64,000 nucleotides of DNA from Streptomyces spororaveus (GTDB taxonomy: Bacteria > Actinomycetota > Actinomycetes > Streptomycetales > Streptomycetaceae): positions 6,957,501 to 7,021,500 of the forward strand of contig NZ_BNED01000005.1 in assembly GCF_016755875.1 (NCBI RefSeq). Direction: 5' to 3'. The notes under the pieces are model-generated. The model saw only the letters and a list, made by a program, of their open reading frames with translations, was not told the DNA's origin and made no database searches. Position 1 is the stretch's first letter. Each line of letters opens with the position of its first letter. Below are positions 23,536 through 31,964 of this stretch, piece after piece. The position numbers and the translations under genes are program-made.

Positions 23536-24156
23536 ATGCGTTCACACGGACAGCACGGACACGACCACGGACATGACCGCGGACGGGGCCACGACCACTG
23601 CGGGCCCGATCGTCGGGAGGGTTTCAAGGGGCGGCGCGCCGCCTTCGGCCCGTTCGGGCCGCCCTTCGGCGGTGGTCCCTTCGGCGGCCGCGGCGGACGC
23701 GGCGGACCGCGGGGCCGGGCCCGGCGCGGCGATGTGCGCGCCTCGATCCTGGCGCTGCTCGCCGACCGGCCGATGCACGGTTACGAGATGATCCAGGAGA
23801 TCGGCGAGCGCAGCGGCGGGGCCTGGAAGCCCAGCCCGGGGTCGGTCTACCCGACCCTGCAGCTGCTGGAGGACGAGGGGCTCATCGAGAGCGCGAGCGA
23901 GGGCGGCAAGAAGCTGTTCACGCTCACCGACGCCGGCCGCGCCGAGGCCGAGTCGGGTCCGGACGCCCCCTGGGCGGATGCCGGGCGCGGCTTCGACTTC
24001 GAGGCGATGCAGGAGGTCCGGACGGCCGGGTTCGGGCTGATGGAAGCCTTCGGGCAGGTCTTCAAGACCGGCTCGCCCCAGCAGCGGGAGAAGGCGCTCG
24101 CGGTCATCAACGACGCCCGCAAGAAGCTCTACCTGATCCTGGCCGACGAGCACTGA
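23536..24156 (+). CDS. PadR-family transcriptional regulator with His-rich N-terminus
   Basis: 206 residues. Residues 1-30 are very rich in His, Asp and Gly (for example HGHDHGHDRGRGHDH), suggesting metal binding; 40-70 are Gly/Arg rich. The PadR winged helix spans about 65-150 (RASILALLADRPMHGYEMIQ, then GSVYPTLQLLEDEGLI). The C-terminal helices 150-206 should dimerise. gaaaggag (23520-23527) supports ATG 23536. A consensus promoter with a palindrome lies just upstream, so autoregulation is likely. No partner gene is adjacent in the same direction; the regulated function is unknown. Confidence 0.87.
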   Translation: MRSHGQHGHDHGHDRGRGHDHCGPDRREGFKGRRAAFGPFGPPFGGGPFGGRGGRGGPRGRARRGDVRASILALLADRPMHGYEMIQEIGERSGGAWKPSPGSVYPTLQLLEDEGLIESASEGGKKLFTLTDAGRAEAESGPDAPWADAGRGFDFEAMQEVRTAGFGLMEAFGQVFKTGSPQQREKALAVINDARKKLYLILADEH

Positions 24157-24176
24157 GCCCGGCCGGCCCCGGCACG

Positions 24177-24219
24177 CGACGGCGCGCCCCGCGCGTTCGT
24201 CTCGCGGGGCGCGCCGTCG
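24177..24219. terminator. Bidirectional terminator between padR-like and SRPBCC genes
   Basis: Perfect 17-bp stem (cgacggcgcgccccgcg / cgcggggcgcgccgtcg) with a 9-nt loop between two convergent genes. Confidence 0.88.
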
Positions 24220-24276
24220 CGTTCGGTGCGGGCCGCCGGGCGGCCGCGCGTCGCCGGCGGTGCGGCGGTCCGGCGG

Positions 24277-24705
24277 TCAGACGACCAGGCCGGCCAGTTT
24301 GCGCAGCGACTCGTTCAGCGCGGCGGTGGCCGAGTCCTTGAGCTTGCCCGCCATCAGCGAGACGGCGGCCCCGGTGAACTCGCCGTCGATGCGGACCGTG
24401 GTGGCCTCGCCGTCCGGGGTCAGGGTGTACCGGGTGAGGACCGCCACGCCCATCGGGCCCTTGCCGGTGATCGCGAAGAGGCGCTCGGCCTCCAGCTCCG
24501 AGACGGTCCACACGACCTCGGCCGGGAAGCCCATCATCTTCATGTTCTCCGCGAAGGTGGCGCCGACCGCGAGGGTCTCGGGTCCGCCCGCGGGGAAGTT
24601 CGTGTGGGTCATGCTCCACTGCCCGTACGCGTCCCAGTCCGTCAGCTGGGACCAGAGCTGCGCGGCGGACGCCTCGATGCGTGATTCCGCGGTGACTTCG
24701 GCCAT
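24277..24705 (-). CDS. SRPBCC (START-like) family protein
   Basis: 142 residues forming one lipid/ligand-binding SRPBCC domain (AEVTAESRIEASAAQLWSQL at the start; a C-terminal helix KLKDSATAALNESLRKLAGL). Related proteins include polyketide cyclases/aromatases and CoxG-like or stress proteins; the ligand is unknown. ATG 24705 is preceded by gagaaggggtgg, a good ribosome site. It is transcribed towards the PadR gene and separated from it by the bidirectional terminator. Confidence 0.8.
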   Translation of the reverse strand: MAEVTAESRIEASAAQLWSQLTDWDAYGQWSMTHTNFPAGGPETLAVGATFAENMKMMGFPAEVVWTVSELEAERLFAITGKGPMGVAVLTRYTLTPDGEATTVRIDGEFTGAAVSLMAGKLKDSATAALNESLRKLAGLVV

Positions 24706-24841
24706 GCGGCCACCCCTTCTCGTCGGGTACGTGCGGCGGAAGGTAGCCCCGGCGGGCGGAACATTCAATACTGACGACCTGTCAGATCCGGCCGGTGATG
24801 GCGGGCTCGATCTCGACTCCGTCTCAACAGGTGTCACCCCC

Positions 24842-24876
24842 GTGACGCTCCTGACCACCCCTGTCATGATGGCTGG
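24842..24876 (+). promoter_or_regulatory. Promoter for a leaderless EamA transporter mRNA
   Basis: gtgacg (24842-24847), 17-bp spacer, catgat (24865-24870), and the A of the ATG six bases later at 24877. No ribosome site is present, consistent with leaderless translation. Confidence 0.5.
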
Positions 24877-25869
24877 ATGCAAGCGTCAGGGAGAAATGCC
24901 GGACTGGGCCTCGCCCTCGTCTCGGCGTTCGCGTTCGGTGGTTCCGGAGTGGCTGCGAAGCCGCTGATCGAGGCGGGTCTGGATCCCCTCCACATGGTCT
25001 GGCTCAGGGTGGCCGGGGCGGCGCTCGTGCTGTCCCCGCTGGCCTGGCGCCACCGCGGCCTGTTGCTGCGCAGGCCCGCACTGCTGGCGGGCTTCGGGCT
25101 GATCGCCGTCGCGGGCGTGCAGGCCTTCTACTTCGCCTCCCTGTCCCGCATCCCCGTCGGCGTGGCCCTGCTGCTGGAGTACCTGGGCCCGGCGCTGCTG
25201 CTCGGCTACATCCGCTTCGTGCAGCGCAAGCCCGTGACGCGCGGTGCCGCGGCGGGCGCGGCCGTGGCCGTCGTCGGCCTGGCCTGCGTGGTCGAGATCT
25301 GGGCCGGGCTGAGCCTGGACCCGCTCGGCGTGCTCTTCGGCCTCGCCGCCGCCTGCTGCCAGGCCTTCTACTTCGTCTTCGCCGACCAGGGCGCCGACGC
25401 GGACGACGCCCCCGACCCGCTCGGGGTGATCGCGTACGGCATGCTCGTCGGCGCCCTGGTGATGACCGTGATCGCCCGGCCCTGGGAGATCGACTGGCAG
25501 GTGCTGGGCGGCCAGGCCTCCGTGGGCGGCACCATGGTGCCCGCGCCCGTGCTGCTCGCCTGGGTGGTGCTCGTCGCGACGGTCTTCGCCTACCTGACCG
25601 GTGTGGTCTCGGTGCGCAGGCTCTCGCCCCAGATCGCCGGCGTCGTGGCCTTCCTGGAGGCCGTCGTCGCCACCGTGTTCGCCTGGATCCTGCTCGGCGA
25701 GCACCTTTCCACCTGGCAGATCGTCGGCGGCGGGCTGGTGCTGGGCGGCGCCTTCATCGCCCAGTCCTCCCGGCAGGCGCCCGCGACCGCGCCGGCCGCG
25801 GCGGTGGCGGCGACCGAGCACGATCGGGCCGCCCCGGACCGCGAGCCGTCCCCGGCCGCCAAGGGTTAG
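24877..25869 (+). CDS. EamA/DMT-family transporter
   Basis: 330 residues with ten predicted membrane helices arranged as two EamA repeats (the first from LGLALVSAFAFGGSGVAAKP, the second ending with LLGEHLSTWQIVGGGLVLGG), plus an Ala/Pro-rich cytoplasmic tail (about 293-330). Family members export amino acids and other metabolites. The substrate is not predictable. It is followed within 11 bp by a small leader ORF and then a second EamA gene. Confidence 0.87.
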   Translation: MQASGRNAGLGLALVSAFAFGGSGVAAKPLIEAGLDPLHMVWLRVAGAALVLSPLAWRHRGLLLRRPALLAGFGLIAVAGVQAFYFASLSRIPVGVALLLEYLGPALLLGYIRFVQRKPVTRGAAAGAAVAVVGLACVVEIWAGLSLDPLGVLFGLAAACCQAFYFVFADQGADADDAPDPLGVIAYGMLVGALVMTVIARPWEIDWQVLGGQASVGGTMVPAPVLLAWVVLVATVFAYLTGVVSVRRLSPQIAGVVAFLEAVVATVFAWILLGEHLSTWQIVGGGLVLGGAFIAQSSRQAPATAPAAAVAATEHDRAAPDREPSPAAKG

Positions 25870-25872
25870 GGT
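25867..25872 (+). promoter_or_regulatory. Candidate -10 for leader peptide and downstream EamA gene
   Basis: tagggt overlapping the stop codon of the previous gene, placed so that transcription would start at or just before the ATG at 25880. No clear -35. Confidence 0.4.
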
Positions 25873-25879
25873 GGCGGCC

Positions 25880-25915
25880 ATGTACCTGACCGTGCTTTCG
25901 CCGCCGGCCGCCTAG
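25880..25915 (+). CDS. Putative 11-residue leader peptide (MYLTVLSPPAA)
   Basis: A complete short ORF with a favourable leaderless start (tagggt -10 seven bases upstream). Downstream, gcgggc (about 25917-25922) can pair with gcccgc (about 25974-25979) around an inner hairpin gcccggg-gtct-cccgggc, giving a structured leader before the second EamA gene at 26030. This looks like an attenuation leader, but there is no run of a diagnostic amino acid and I do not know a described family. Confidence 0.35.
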   Translation: MYLTVLSPPAA

Positions 25916-26029
25916 CGCGGGCGGCGACACCTCGCAGTAACCCGGCCCGGGGTCTCCCGGGCGGGTCCGTGCTGCCCGCGAAGCGATGACCTGCTTCCTT
26001 CATCCTTCACGCATGCGCGGAGACATCTC

Positions 26030-26992
26030 GTGTCGAACCATTCGCCCGCTGCCGGGCGCAGTCTGCTGTACCTCGTCATCGCCGGAGCCGCCTGGGGCAC
26101 CGCCGGGGCGGCCGCCTCCCTCCTCTTCCTGGCCAGTGACCTCGGCCCGCTCGCCCTGTCCTTCTGGCGGTGCGCGGGTGGGCTCCTGGTGCTGCTCGGT
26201 GTGCTCGCCGTACGCGGCTCCCGGCGCGGCCCGGTGCGGGTGCGGCCCTCGGCGGCCTCACTGATCGGGACCGGTCTGCTCTTCACCCTCTTCCAGGCCG
26301 CCTACTTCGCCTCCGTGCAGGCCACCGGCCTCGCGGTGGGCACCGTGGTCACGCTCGGCGCCGGGCCCGTGATCATCGCGCTGGGCGCGCGGTACTGGAT
26401 GGGCGAGCGGCTCGGCCTCGGAGGTGTGGTCGCCGTACTGGGGGCCCTGGCCGGACTGGCCGTCCTGGTGCTGGGCAGCGGCGGCGGTGAGGTGCGCCCG
26501 CTCGGCGTGGGCTGGGCGCTGGTGTCCGCCGCCGGGTACGCCGGGATGACCCTGCGGGCCCGGTGGCTCGGGCAGCGCGGGGCCGGCGGGGACCCGCTGG
26601 TGACCACCGCCTGGTCGGTCGCGGTGGGCACGCTGTGTCTGCTGCCGCTCGCCGCGGTGGAGGGGCTGCTGCCGCACACCGCCGATCTCGGCCGGGTGCT
26701 CTGGCTGCTGGTGTACGTCGCCACCGTGCCGACCGCGCTGGCGTACGCGCTCTACTTCACGGGCGCCGCCGCGGTGCGGGCCGCGACCGTGTCGGTGATC
26801 ATGCTGATCGAGCCGGTGAGCGCGGCGGCGATCGCCGTCCTGGTGCTCGGGGAGCGGCTGACCGGCGCCGTGGTGCTGGGCACCGTACTGCTGCTGACGG
26901 CGGTGGGCGCGCTGATCGTCGCGGAGTCGCGGCGGCCCGCGACCCCCGCGCCCACCGTCGTACGGAGGACTCCTCAGAGCGCGGTGAGGTAG
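26030..26992 (+). CDS. EamA/DMT-family transporter
   Basis: 320 residues, ten membrane helices in two EamA repeats ([16 protein letters not shown] at the start; [20 protein letters not shown] in the second repeat, with the typical E-P and G-E-R). Start GTG 26030 with ggaga 7-11 bp upstream. Not a close paralogue of the gene at 24877. The 3' end overlaps the convergent PNPOx-fold gene by 19 bp. Confidence 0.86.
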   Translation: MSNHSPAAGRSLLYLVIAGAAWGTAGAAASLLFLASDLGPLALSFWRCAGGLLVLLGVLAVRGSRRGPVRVRPSAASLIGTGLLFTLFQAAYFASVQATGLAVGTVVTLGAGPVIIALGARYWMGERLGLGGVVAVLGALAGLAVLVLGSGGGEVRPLGVGWALVSAAGYAGMTLRARWLGQRGAGGDPLVTTAWSVAVGTLCLLPLAAVEGLLPHTADLGRVLWLLVYVATVPTALAYALYFTGAAAVRAATVSVIMLIEPVSAAAIAVLVLGERLTGAVVLGTVLLLTAVGALIVAESRRPATPAPTVVRRTPQSAVR

Positions 26993-27636
26993 TCCGGGAC
27001 GGCGATGCCGGGGGTCAGGTCCGCGGCGGGCACCGGGGTTCCGTACACCGGGGCCACCGGGACCACGCCCGCCCAGTGGGGCAGGTCCAGGTCCTCGGCC
27101 CCGTCGTTTACCGGGCCGCTGCGGATCTTCGCGGACACCTCGGCGAGGTCCACACGGATCACCGAGGTGGCGGCGAGTTCCCTGGCGGTGGGCGGTCGGC
27201 TGTCCGCCGCGCGGCCCGGGGCGACCGCGTCGACCATGGCGGCGAGGGCCGTGCGGCACTCCGCCTCGTCCGTGACCTGGTGGGCCGTGCCGTGCACGAC
27301 CACCGAGCGGTAGTTGAGCGAGTGGTGGAAGGCCGAGCGGGCCAGGACCAGTCCGTCGACCAGGGTCACGGTCACGCAGACGGGCAGGCCCGGGTCCGTG
27401 CGGCCGGCCGCGAGCAGCGGGCGCGAACCGGTGGAGCCGTGCATGTAGAGCGACTCGCCGACCCGGGCGAACAGGGTCGGCAGGACCACGGGCGCGCCGT
27501 CGCGGATGAAGCCGAGGTGGCAGATGTAGGCCTCGTCGAGTATCGAGTGCACGGTCTCGTGGTCGTAGCGCGCCCGGTCGCGGGACCGGGTGGGGACGGT
27601 GAGGGCGGTGGGCTCGTAGCTGTCGGTGGCGGTCAT
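26974..27636 (-). CDS. PNPOx-fold flavoprotein (pyridoxamine oxidase-like / NimA-like)
   Basis: 220 residues with a split-barrel flavin-binding fold: [19 protein letters not shown] (first strands), [11 protein letters not shown] (phosphate-binding region) and [16 protein letters not shown]. Such proteins bind FMN, F420 or haem; NimA relatives reduce nitroimidazoles. It is divergent from a MocR/PdxR regulator with only 37 bp between start codons and a palindromic operator in the gap, so its expression is very probably set by that regulator and vitamin B6 status. Confidence 0.83.
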   Translation of the reverse strand: MTATDSYEPTALTVPTRSRDRARYDHETVHSILDEAYICHLGFIRDGAPVVLPTLFARVGESLYMHGSTGSRPLLAAGRTDPGLPVCVTVTLVDGLVLARSAFHHSLNYRSVVVHGTAHQVTDEAECRTALAAMVDAVAPGRAADSRPPTARELAATSVIRVDLAEVSAKIRSGPVNDGAEDLDLPHWAGVVPVAPVYGTPVPAADLTPGIAVPDYLTAL

Positions 27637-27649
27637 CGTGCGAACTCCA

Positions 27650-27680
27650 TTGCACTAGTGCATAATAAGCTTTGTGCTAG
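27650..27680. promoter_or_regulatory. MocR/PdxR-type operator between divergent genes
   Basis: Two direct repeats ttgcactag (27650-27658) and ttgtgctag (27672-27680), 22 bp apart (two helical turns). The first is also part of the perfect palindrome tgcactagtgca (27651-27662). cataat (27661-27666) fits a -10 for a leaderless regulator transcript starting at GTG 27674. The layout matches the direct-repeat operators known for MocR/PdxR proteins. Confidence 0.75.
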
Positions 27681-29005
27681 GAGACTATCGGATCACAGGC
27701 CGGCGCGCAGCGGATATCGCGGCCGGCGTGGAAGCGGGTGTGGCATCGGGCGCGCTCCCGCCGGGCTCACTGCTGCCGCCGATGCGGGAGCTGGCGGGCG
27801 AACTGGGCGTGAACCCCAACACGGTGGCCGCCGCCTACCGGACGCTGCGCGAGCGCGGGGTCATCGAGACCGACGGGCGGCGCGGCAGCCGCGTGCGGTC
27901 CCGGCCCTCGAGCACCCCGCGGGACGCGCTGAGGATGACCGTGCCGGAGGGCGTACGGGACCTGGCGGAGGGCAGTCCGGACGTGGCGCTGCTGCCTTCG
28001 CTCGACGGTCCGCTGGCCGCGGCGGCCCGGCGGTACGCGCAGCGGCCGACCCTCTACGGGGCGGGCCCGGTCGCCCCCGAGCTCGCCGGCCTCGCGCGGG
28101 CCGGATTCGACGCGGACGGGGTTCCGTCGGGGCCGGTGGCGGTGGTCTCGGGTGCGCTCGACGGGATCGAACGCGTACTCACCGCCCACCTGCGGGCGGG
28201 CGACGCGGTGGCGGTCGAGGACCCCGGATGGGGCGGAGCGCTGGACCTGGTGCCGGCGCTGGGTCTGCGCGTACTGCCCGTGGCGGTGGACGACGAAGGG
28301 CCCCGGACCGACGCGGTGGCCCGGGCGCTGGAGGCCGGGGCGCGGGCGCTGGTGGTGACCTCGCGGGCGCAGAACCCGACCGGGGCCGCGGTGTCCGCAC
28401 CGCGGGCGGCGGAGCTGCGGGAGCTGCTGGCGCGCCACCCCGGGGTGCTGCTGATCGAGGACGACCACGGGAACGGGATCGTCGACCTGCCCTTGCACCC
28501 GCTGGGCGGGGTGACCCGGCACTGGGTGCTGGTGCGGTCCACGGCGAAGGCGTACGGGCCGGACCTGCGGCTCGCCGTGCTGACCGGCGACGCGGTCACG
28601 CTGGACCGGCTGCGGGGGCGGCAGCGGCTCGGGCCGGGCTGGGTGAGCCGCCTGTTGCAGTACGCGGTGGTGGAGCTGTGGACCTCGGGCGCGGTGGATC
28701 CGGCGGCGGTGGCCCGCTCGTACGCGGCGCGACGGGACGCGCTGGTCGAGGCGCTGGGGGAGCGGGGGGTACGGGCGCACGGGCGCAGCGGCCTGCACGT
28801 CTGGGTCCCGGTGGTCGACGAGACGGTGGTGGTGACGAGGCTGCTGTCCGCCGGATGGGGAGTGTGCGCCGGTGCGGTCTTCCGGGTCGAGTCGGGACCG
28901 GGAGTGCGGCTGACGGTGTCGCAGCTGACGGTGGAGGAGGTGCCGGTCCTGGCCGACGCGGTGGCCGCGGCCGCCCGGGTGGGGGCGGGCGCCCGGTCCG
29001 ACTGA
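27674..29005 (+). CDS. MocR/PdxR-family regulator (GntR wHTH + aminotransferase-like)
   Basis: 443 residues. Residues 10-75 are a GntR winged helix (SLLPPMRELAGELGVNPNTV); about 100-440 form a fold-type I aminotransferase domain with N234 (NPTG), D263 and the PLP lysine K292 (STAKAYGPD). Such proteins sense pyridoxal phosphate or another amine-PLP adduct and regulate a divergent gene, here the PNPOx-fold protein. The first codons (GTG 27674) lie inside the second operator repeat, so the transcript is leaderless and bound regulator would block its own expression. Confidence 0.9.
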   Translation: MLGDYRITGRRAADIAAGVEAGVASGALPPGSLLPPMRELAGELGVNPNTVAAAYRTLRERGVIETDGRRGSRVRSRPSSTPRDALRMTVPEGVRDLAEGSPDVALLPSLDGPLAAAARRYAQRPTLYGAGPVAPELAGLARAGFDADGVPSGPVAVVSGALDGIERVLTAHLRAGDAVAVEDPGWGGALDLVPALGLRVLPVAVDDEGPRTDAVARALEAGARALVVTSRAQNPTGAAVSAPRAAELRELLARHPGVLLIEDDHGNGIVDLPLHPLGGVTRHWVLVRSTAKAYGPDLRLAVLTGDAVTLDRLRGRQRLGPGWVSRLLQYAVVELWTSGAVDPAAVARSYAARRDALVEALGERGVRAHGRSGLHVWVPVVDETVVVTRLLSAGWGVCAGAVFRVESGPGVRLTVSQLTVEEVPVLADAVAAAARVGAGARSD

Positions 29006-29029
29006 CCGCGGCACCCGACGCCCGGCCCG

Positions 29030-29287
29030 TCAGGCGAGTTCCAGCAGGCCGCCCAGGGTGAGGACGATCCCGCACAGCGCGAGCACCGAGCCCGCGAAGC
29101 GGTAGAACGCCGCGGAGGCGACCCGGCGGGCCGGGCCGAGGTCGCCCCGGGCGTGCATCGCGAGCTCGGCAGCGGCGGCCGCCCGGCGCTCCAGCGCGCC
29201 GGCGGAGCCGCGGATGTTCAGTGCGACCCAGCTGCCCGCGAGGAGGACCGCGGGTCCGACGGTCAGCAGGACGATGGCTCCGCCCAT
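29030..29287 (-). CDS. Small two-helix membrane protein
   Basis: 85 residues with two hydrophobic helices (about 4-26 and 62-84) separated by an Arg/Ala-rich loop. Function unknown. ATG 29287 follows ggggggtattcc. It is convergent with the MocR-type gene 24 bp away. Confidence 0.7.
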   Translation of the reverse strand: MGGAIVLLTVGPAVLLAGSWVALNIRGSAGALERRAAAAAELAMHARGDLGPARRVASAAFYRFAGSVLALCGIVLTLGGLLELA

Positions 29288-29346
29288 GGAATACCCCCCG
29301 GTGATGTGATGATCGCCCGGAGGGTATCAGGCCGGTTCAGGCCGGT

Positions 29347-30363
29347 TCAGGCGGGCTTCCGGGCCCCGGGCCGGGTCTGTGTGAGCGCCGCGCCGGCCAG
29401 GACGATCGCGGCGCCGACCGGGGTGTTCCAGTGGAGCTGCTCGCCGAGGACCAGGACGCCCGCCGTGGTGGCGATGACCGGGATGAAATAGGTGACCATC
29501 TGGGCGGTGGTGGGGCCGACCTCCGTCACCAGCCCGTACTGCATCTGCAGGGCCATGCCCGTGCCCAGGGCGCCCAGCGCGATCACCGACAGGGTCGGCC
29601 AGAGCGGGAACGAGCTCGGCGCCGAGGTGAACGCGGCGCTCACGAGCGCGAGCTGGAGCGTGGAGATCATGAGCTGGCCGCCGGTCAGGGCCACCGGGGA
29701 GCCGGGCGTCCCGGCCAGCGTGCGGCGGACGTAGATCCAGCCGACGGGGTAGCAGAGGGACGCCAGCAGGGCGAACGCGGTGCCCTTGGCGTCGACACCG
29801 GAGAAGCCCTGCCAGGCACCGAGCACGGTCAGGACACCGAGGAAGCCCAGCCCCAGCCCGGCGAAGCGGCGGCGGGTCGGGCGGTCCTCGGACAGGGCCA
29901 CCAGCGACAGGGCCATGCCCCACAGCGGCGAGGTGGCGTTGCAGATGCCCGCCAGGCTGGAGGGGATGCTGAGCTCCGCGTAGGCGAAGAGCGAGAACGG
30001 GGCGGTGTTGAGCAGCAGCGCGGCCACGGTCAGGTGACCCCAGGTGCGCAGACCCCTGGGGAGCGGCTCGCGGCGGACCAGCAGCACGGTGAGAAGGGCG
30101 AGCGCGCCGAACAGGACCCGGCCCAGTGCCACCTGGAAAGGCGCGTACGCCTCGGTGCCGACCTTGATCAGGAGGAAGCTGAAGCCCCAGATCACCGAGA
30201 GGATCGCGAACCGGACCCGCCAGTCCAGGAGGCCGCCCCGGCGCCGGCCGGTGGTGGAGGCGGCGGCGGTCGTGGCGGCGGTCGTGGCGGCGGTCGTGGC
30301 AGGGGAGGCCGGGGTAGGGGAGGCCGCCGGGAGGGTCGGCCCGGAGGTGGTCGGTGCGCTCAT
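29347..30363 (-). CDS. EamA/DMT-family transporter
   Basis: 338 residues, ten membrane helices in two EamA repeats (AILSVIWGFSFLLIKVG in the first; VIATTAGVLVLGEQLHWNTP in the second). The first 40 residues are a low-complexity Thr/Ala segment encoded by three perfect 12-bp tandem repeats (30262-30297). ATG 30363 follows aagggg; an in-frame ATG at 30399 lacks a site. Divergent from the LysR gene, which probably regulates it. Confidence 0.86.
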   Translation of the reverse strand: MSAPTTSGPTLPAASPTPASPATTAATTAATTAAASTTGRRRGGLLDWRVRFAILSVIWGFSFLLIKVGTEAYAPFQVALGRVLFGALALLTVLLVRREPLPRGLRTWGHLTVAALLLNTAPFSLFAYAELSIPSSLAGICNATSPLWGMALSLVALSEDRPTRRRFAGLGLGFLGVLTVLGAWQGFSGVDAKGTAFALLASLCYPVGWIYVRRTLAGTPGSPVALTGGQLMISTLQLALVSAAFTSAPSSFPLWPTLSVIALGALGTGMALQMQYGLVTEVGPTTAQMVTYFIPVIATTAGVLVLGEQLHWNTPVGAAIVLAGAALTQTRPGARKPA

Positions 30364-30372
30364 GCCCCTTAC

Positions 30373-30398
30373 TGTCCTCGTATCAACTTCGTAGGACA
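30373..30398. promoter_or_regulatory. Interrupted inverted repeat between LysR and EamA genes
   Basis: tgtcct (30373-30378) and aggaca (30393-30398) form a dyad with a 14-bp centre in the divergent promoter region; a plausible LysR-type binding site. On the + strand tagcat (30425-30430) fits a -10 for a leaderless LysR transcript at ATG 30438. Confidence 0.4.
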
Positions 30399-30437
30399 AG
30401 CGAGAGTTTCTCGGAGTGACGCCGTAGCATTGCTTAT

Positions 30438-31358
30438 ATGTTGAACCTGGAGCGCCTGCGCACCCTGGACGCCCTCGCCCGCCACGGCTCGGTCAGCGGC
30501 GCGGCCGACGGCCTCCATGTCACCACCTCCGCGGTGTCCCAGCAGATGGCCAAGCTGGAGCGCGAGGTCGGCCAGCCGCTGCTGGCGAAGAACGGGCGCG
30601 GGGTCCGCCTCACCGACGCCGGACGGCTGCTCGCCGATCACGCCGCCCGGATCATCTCCCAGGTGGAGCTCGCCCAGGCCGACGTCGAGGCCCAGCGCGG
30701 CTGCGCCGTCGGCGAGCTGCGGATCGGCGCCTTCCCGACCGCCATGCGCGGACTGCTGCCCCAGGCTCTGGCGGCACTGCGGGCCGGGCATCCGGAGCTG
30801 CGGGTCAGGGTGCGCGAGCAGGAGCCCGAGGAGGCCATGGCGGCCGTCGTGCGCGGGGACCTCGACCTGGCGCTGGCGATCGACTGGCACAACAAGCGGA
30901 TGCCGGTGCCCGCCGAGCTCACCCGCACCCATCTGCTGGAGGACACCGTCGACATCGCGGTCCCGGCAGGCCACCGGCTGGCGGACCGGACCGGGGGCCC
31001 GGGGGCGTCCGGGATCTCCCTCGCGGAATTCGGCGACGACGACTGGATCTCCTGGAACGAGGGCCAGTTCTGCCACGAGTGGCTGGTCTTCACCCTGCGC
31101 GGTACGGGAATCGAGCCGCGTATCGCCCACATCGCCGAGGAGCACCACACGCAGCTGGCCTTCGTGGAGGCCGGACTCGGGGTGTGCGTGGCGCCGAAGC
31201 TGGGCCGCGGCCCGGTGCCGTCGGGCGTGCGGCTGCTGCCGGTCTGCGACAGCGTACGCCGCCACGTGTACGCCGTCTGGCGCGCGGACGCCGACCGGCG
31301 GCCCTCCGTCCGGGCCGCGGCCGACGCCCTGCGGGAGGCGGCCGCCGGACTTCGATAG
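30438..31358 (+). CDS. LysR-family transcriptional regulator
   Basis: 306 residues. The winged helix-turn-helix covers 2-60 (LERLRTLDALARHGSVSGAA; TTSAVSQQMAKLEREVGQPL), followed by a periplasmic-binding-protein-like effector domain (90-300). Divergent from the EamA transporter with 74 bp between starts, a standard LysR-exporter pair; the inducer is unknown. Probably leaderless (see the dyad entry). Confidence 0.88.
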   Translation: MLNLERLRTLDALARHGSVSGAADGLHVTTSAVSQQMAKLEREVGQPLLAKNGRGVRLTDAGRLLADHAARIISQVELAQADVEAQRGCAVGELRIGAFPTAMRGLLPQALAALRAGHPELRVRVREQEPEEAMAAVVRGDLDLALAIDWHNKRMPVPAELTRTHLLEDTVDIAVPAGHRLADRTGGPGASGISLAEFGDDDWISWNEGQFCHEWLVFTLRGTGIEPRIAHIAEEHHTQLAFVEAGLGVCVAPKLGRGPVPSGVRLLPVCDSVRRHVYAVWRADADRRPSVRAAADALREAAAGLR

Positions 31359-31399
31359 GCCGCCGCCGGACGCCGATGGCCCGCCGCCGTGCCGCGGCC

Positions 31400-31888
31400 C
31401 TACAGCTTGCGGAAGTCCCAGGAGACGACCGTGTCGGGGGTCAGCCGGATCCACGCGTGCCGCCCGTCGTGCGGCATCTCCTCGATGCCGAAGTTCTTGA
31501 CCGGGAAGATCCGCTCCGCCGCGGCGAGCTCGGGGCAGGGTTCGCCCGTGCGCGGGGCCTCGCCCACGAAGACCGCGCTGCCGGACAGTTCCACCCCGCG
31601 CAGTTCGTCGTACGACTCGCCGGAATCCACGACCACCGAGATCCGCGGGTCCTTCCTCAGGTCGGACCAGCGGCGGCTGCGCGTGATCGAGTACAGCCAC
31701 AGCGAGCTGCCGTCCCACGCGAACCACAGGGCGCCCACGTGCGGGCGCCCGTCGGGGGAGACCGTCGCGACCCGGCAGGTCTTCTGCTCACGCAGGAAGG
31801 AGTCCACCTCCGCGTCGCTCATCATGATGCGCCGGCCCCGCCGCTGCGAGCGCGGCGAGGTTCCGGTTCGTGACCTGTCCACGTCCAT
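31400..31888 (-). CDS. PNPOx-fold (pyridoxamine 5'-phosphate oxidase-like) protein
   Basis: 162 residues; split-barrel fold with K-T-C-R-V-A-T-V-S-P-D-G-R-P-H-V-G-A-L-W, the typical first beta hairpin, and L-Y-S-I-T-R-S-R-R-W-S-D-L. Flavin/F420/haem-binding family of unknown substrate. The first 20 residues are Arg/Ser-rich; a start at an internal Met (about residue 22, MMSDAEVDSFL) would give a more typical length, so the start is uncertain. Divergent from the isochorismatase-like gene. Confidence 0.8.
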   Translation of the reverse strand: MDVDRSRTGTSPRSQRRGRRIMMSDAEVDSFLREQKTCRVATVSPDGRPHVGALWFAWDGSSLWLYSITRSRRWSDLRKDPRISVVVDSGESYDELRGVELSGSAVFVGEAPRTGEPCPELAAAERIFPVKNFGIEEMPHDGRHAWIRLTPDTVVSWDFRKL

Positions 31889-31964
31889 CCGTCCTGCACC
31901 CCTTCACACCTGACTGTGTGTCAGGAATCATGGGGGCTCTTCCGTCGCCACGCCAGGGGGAGCC

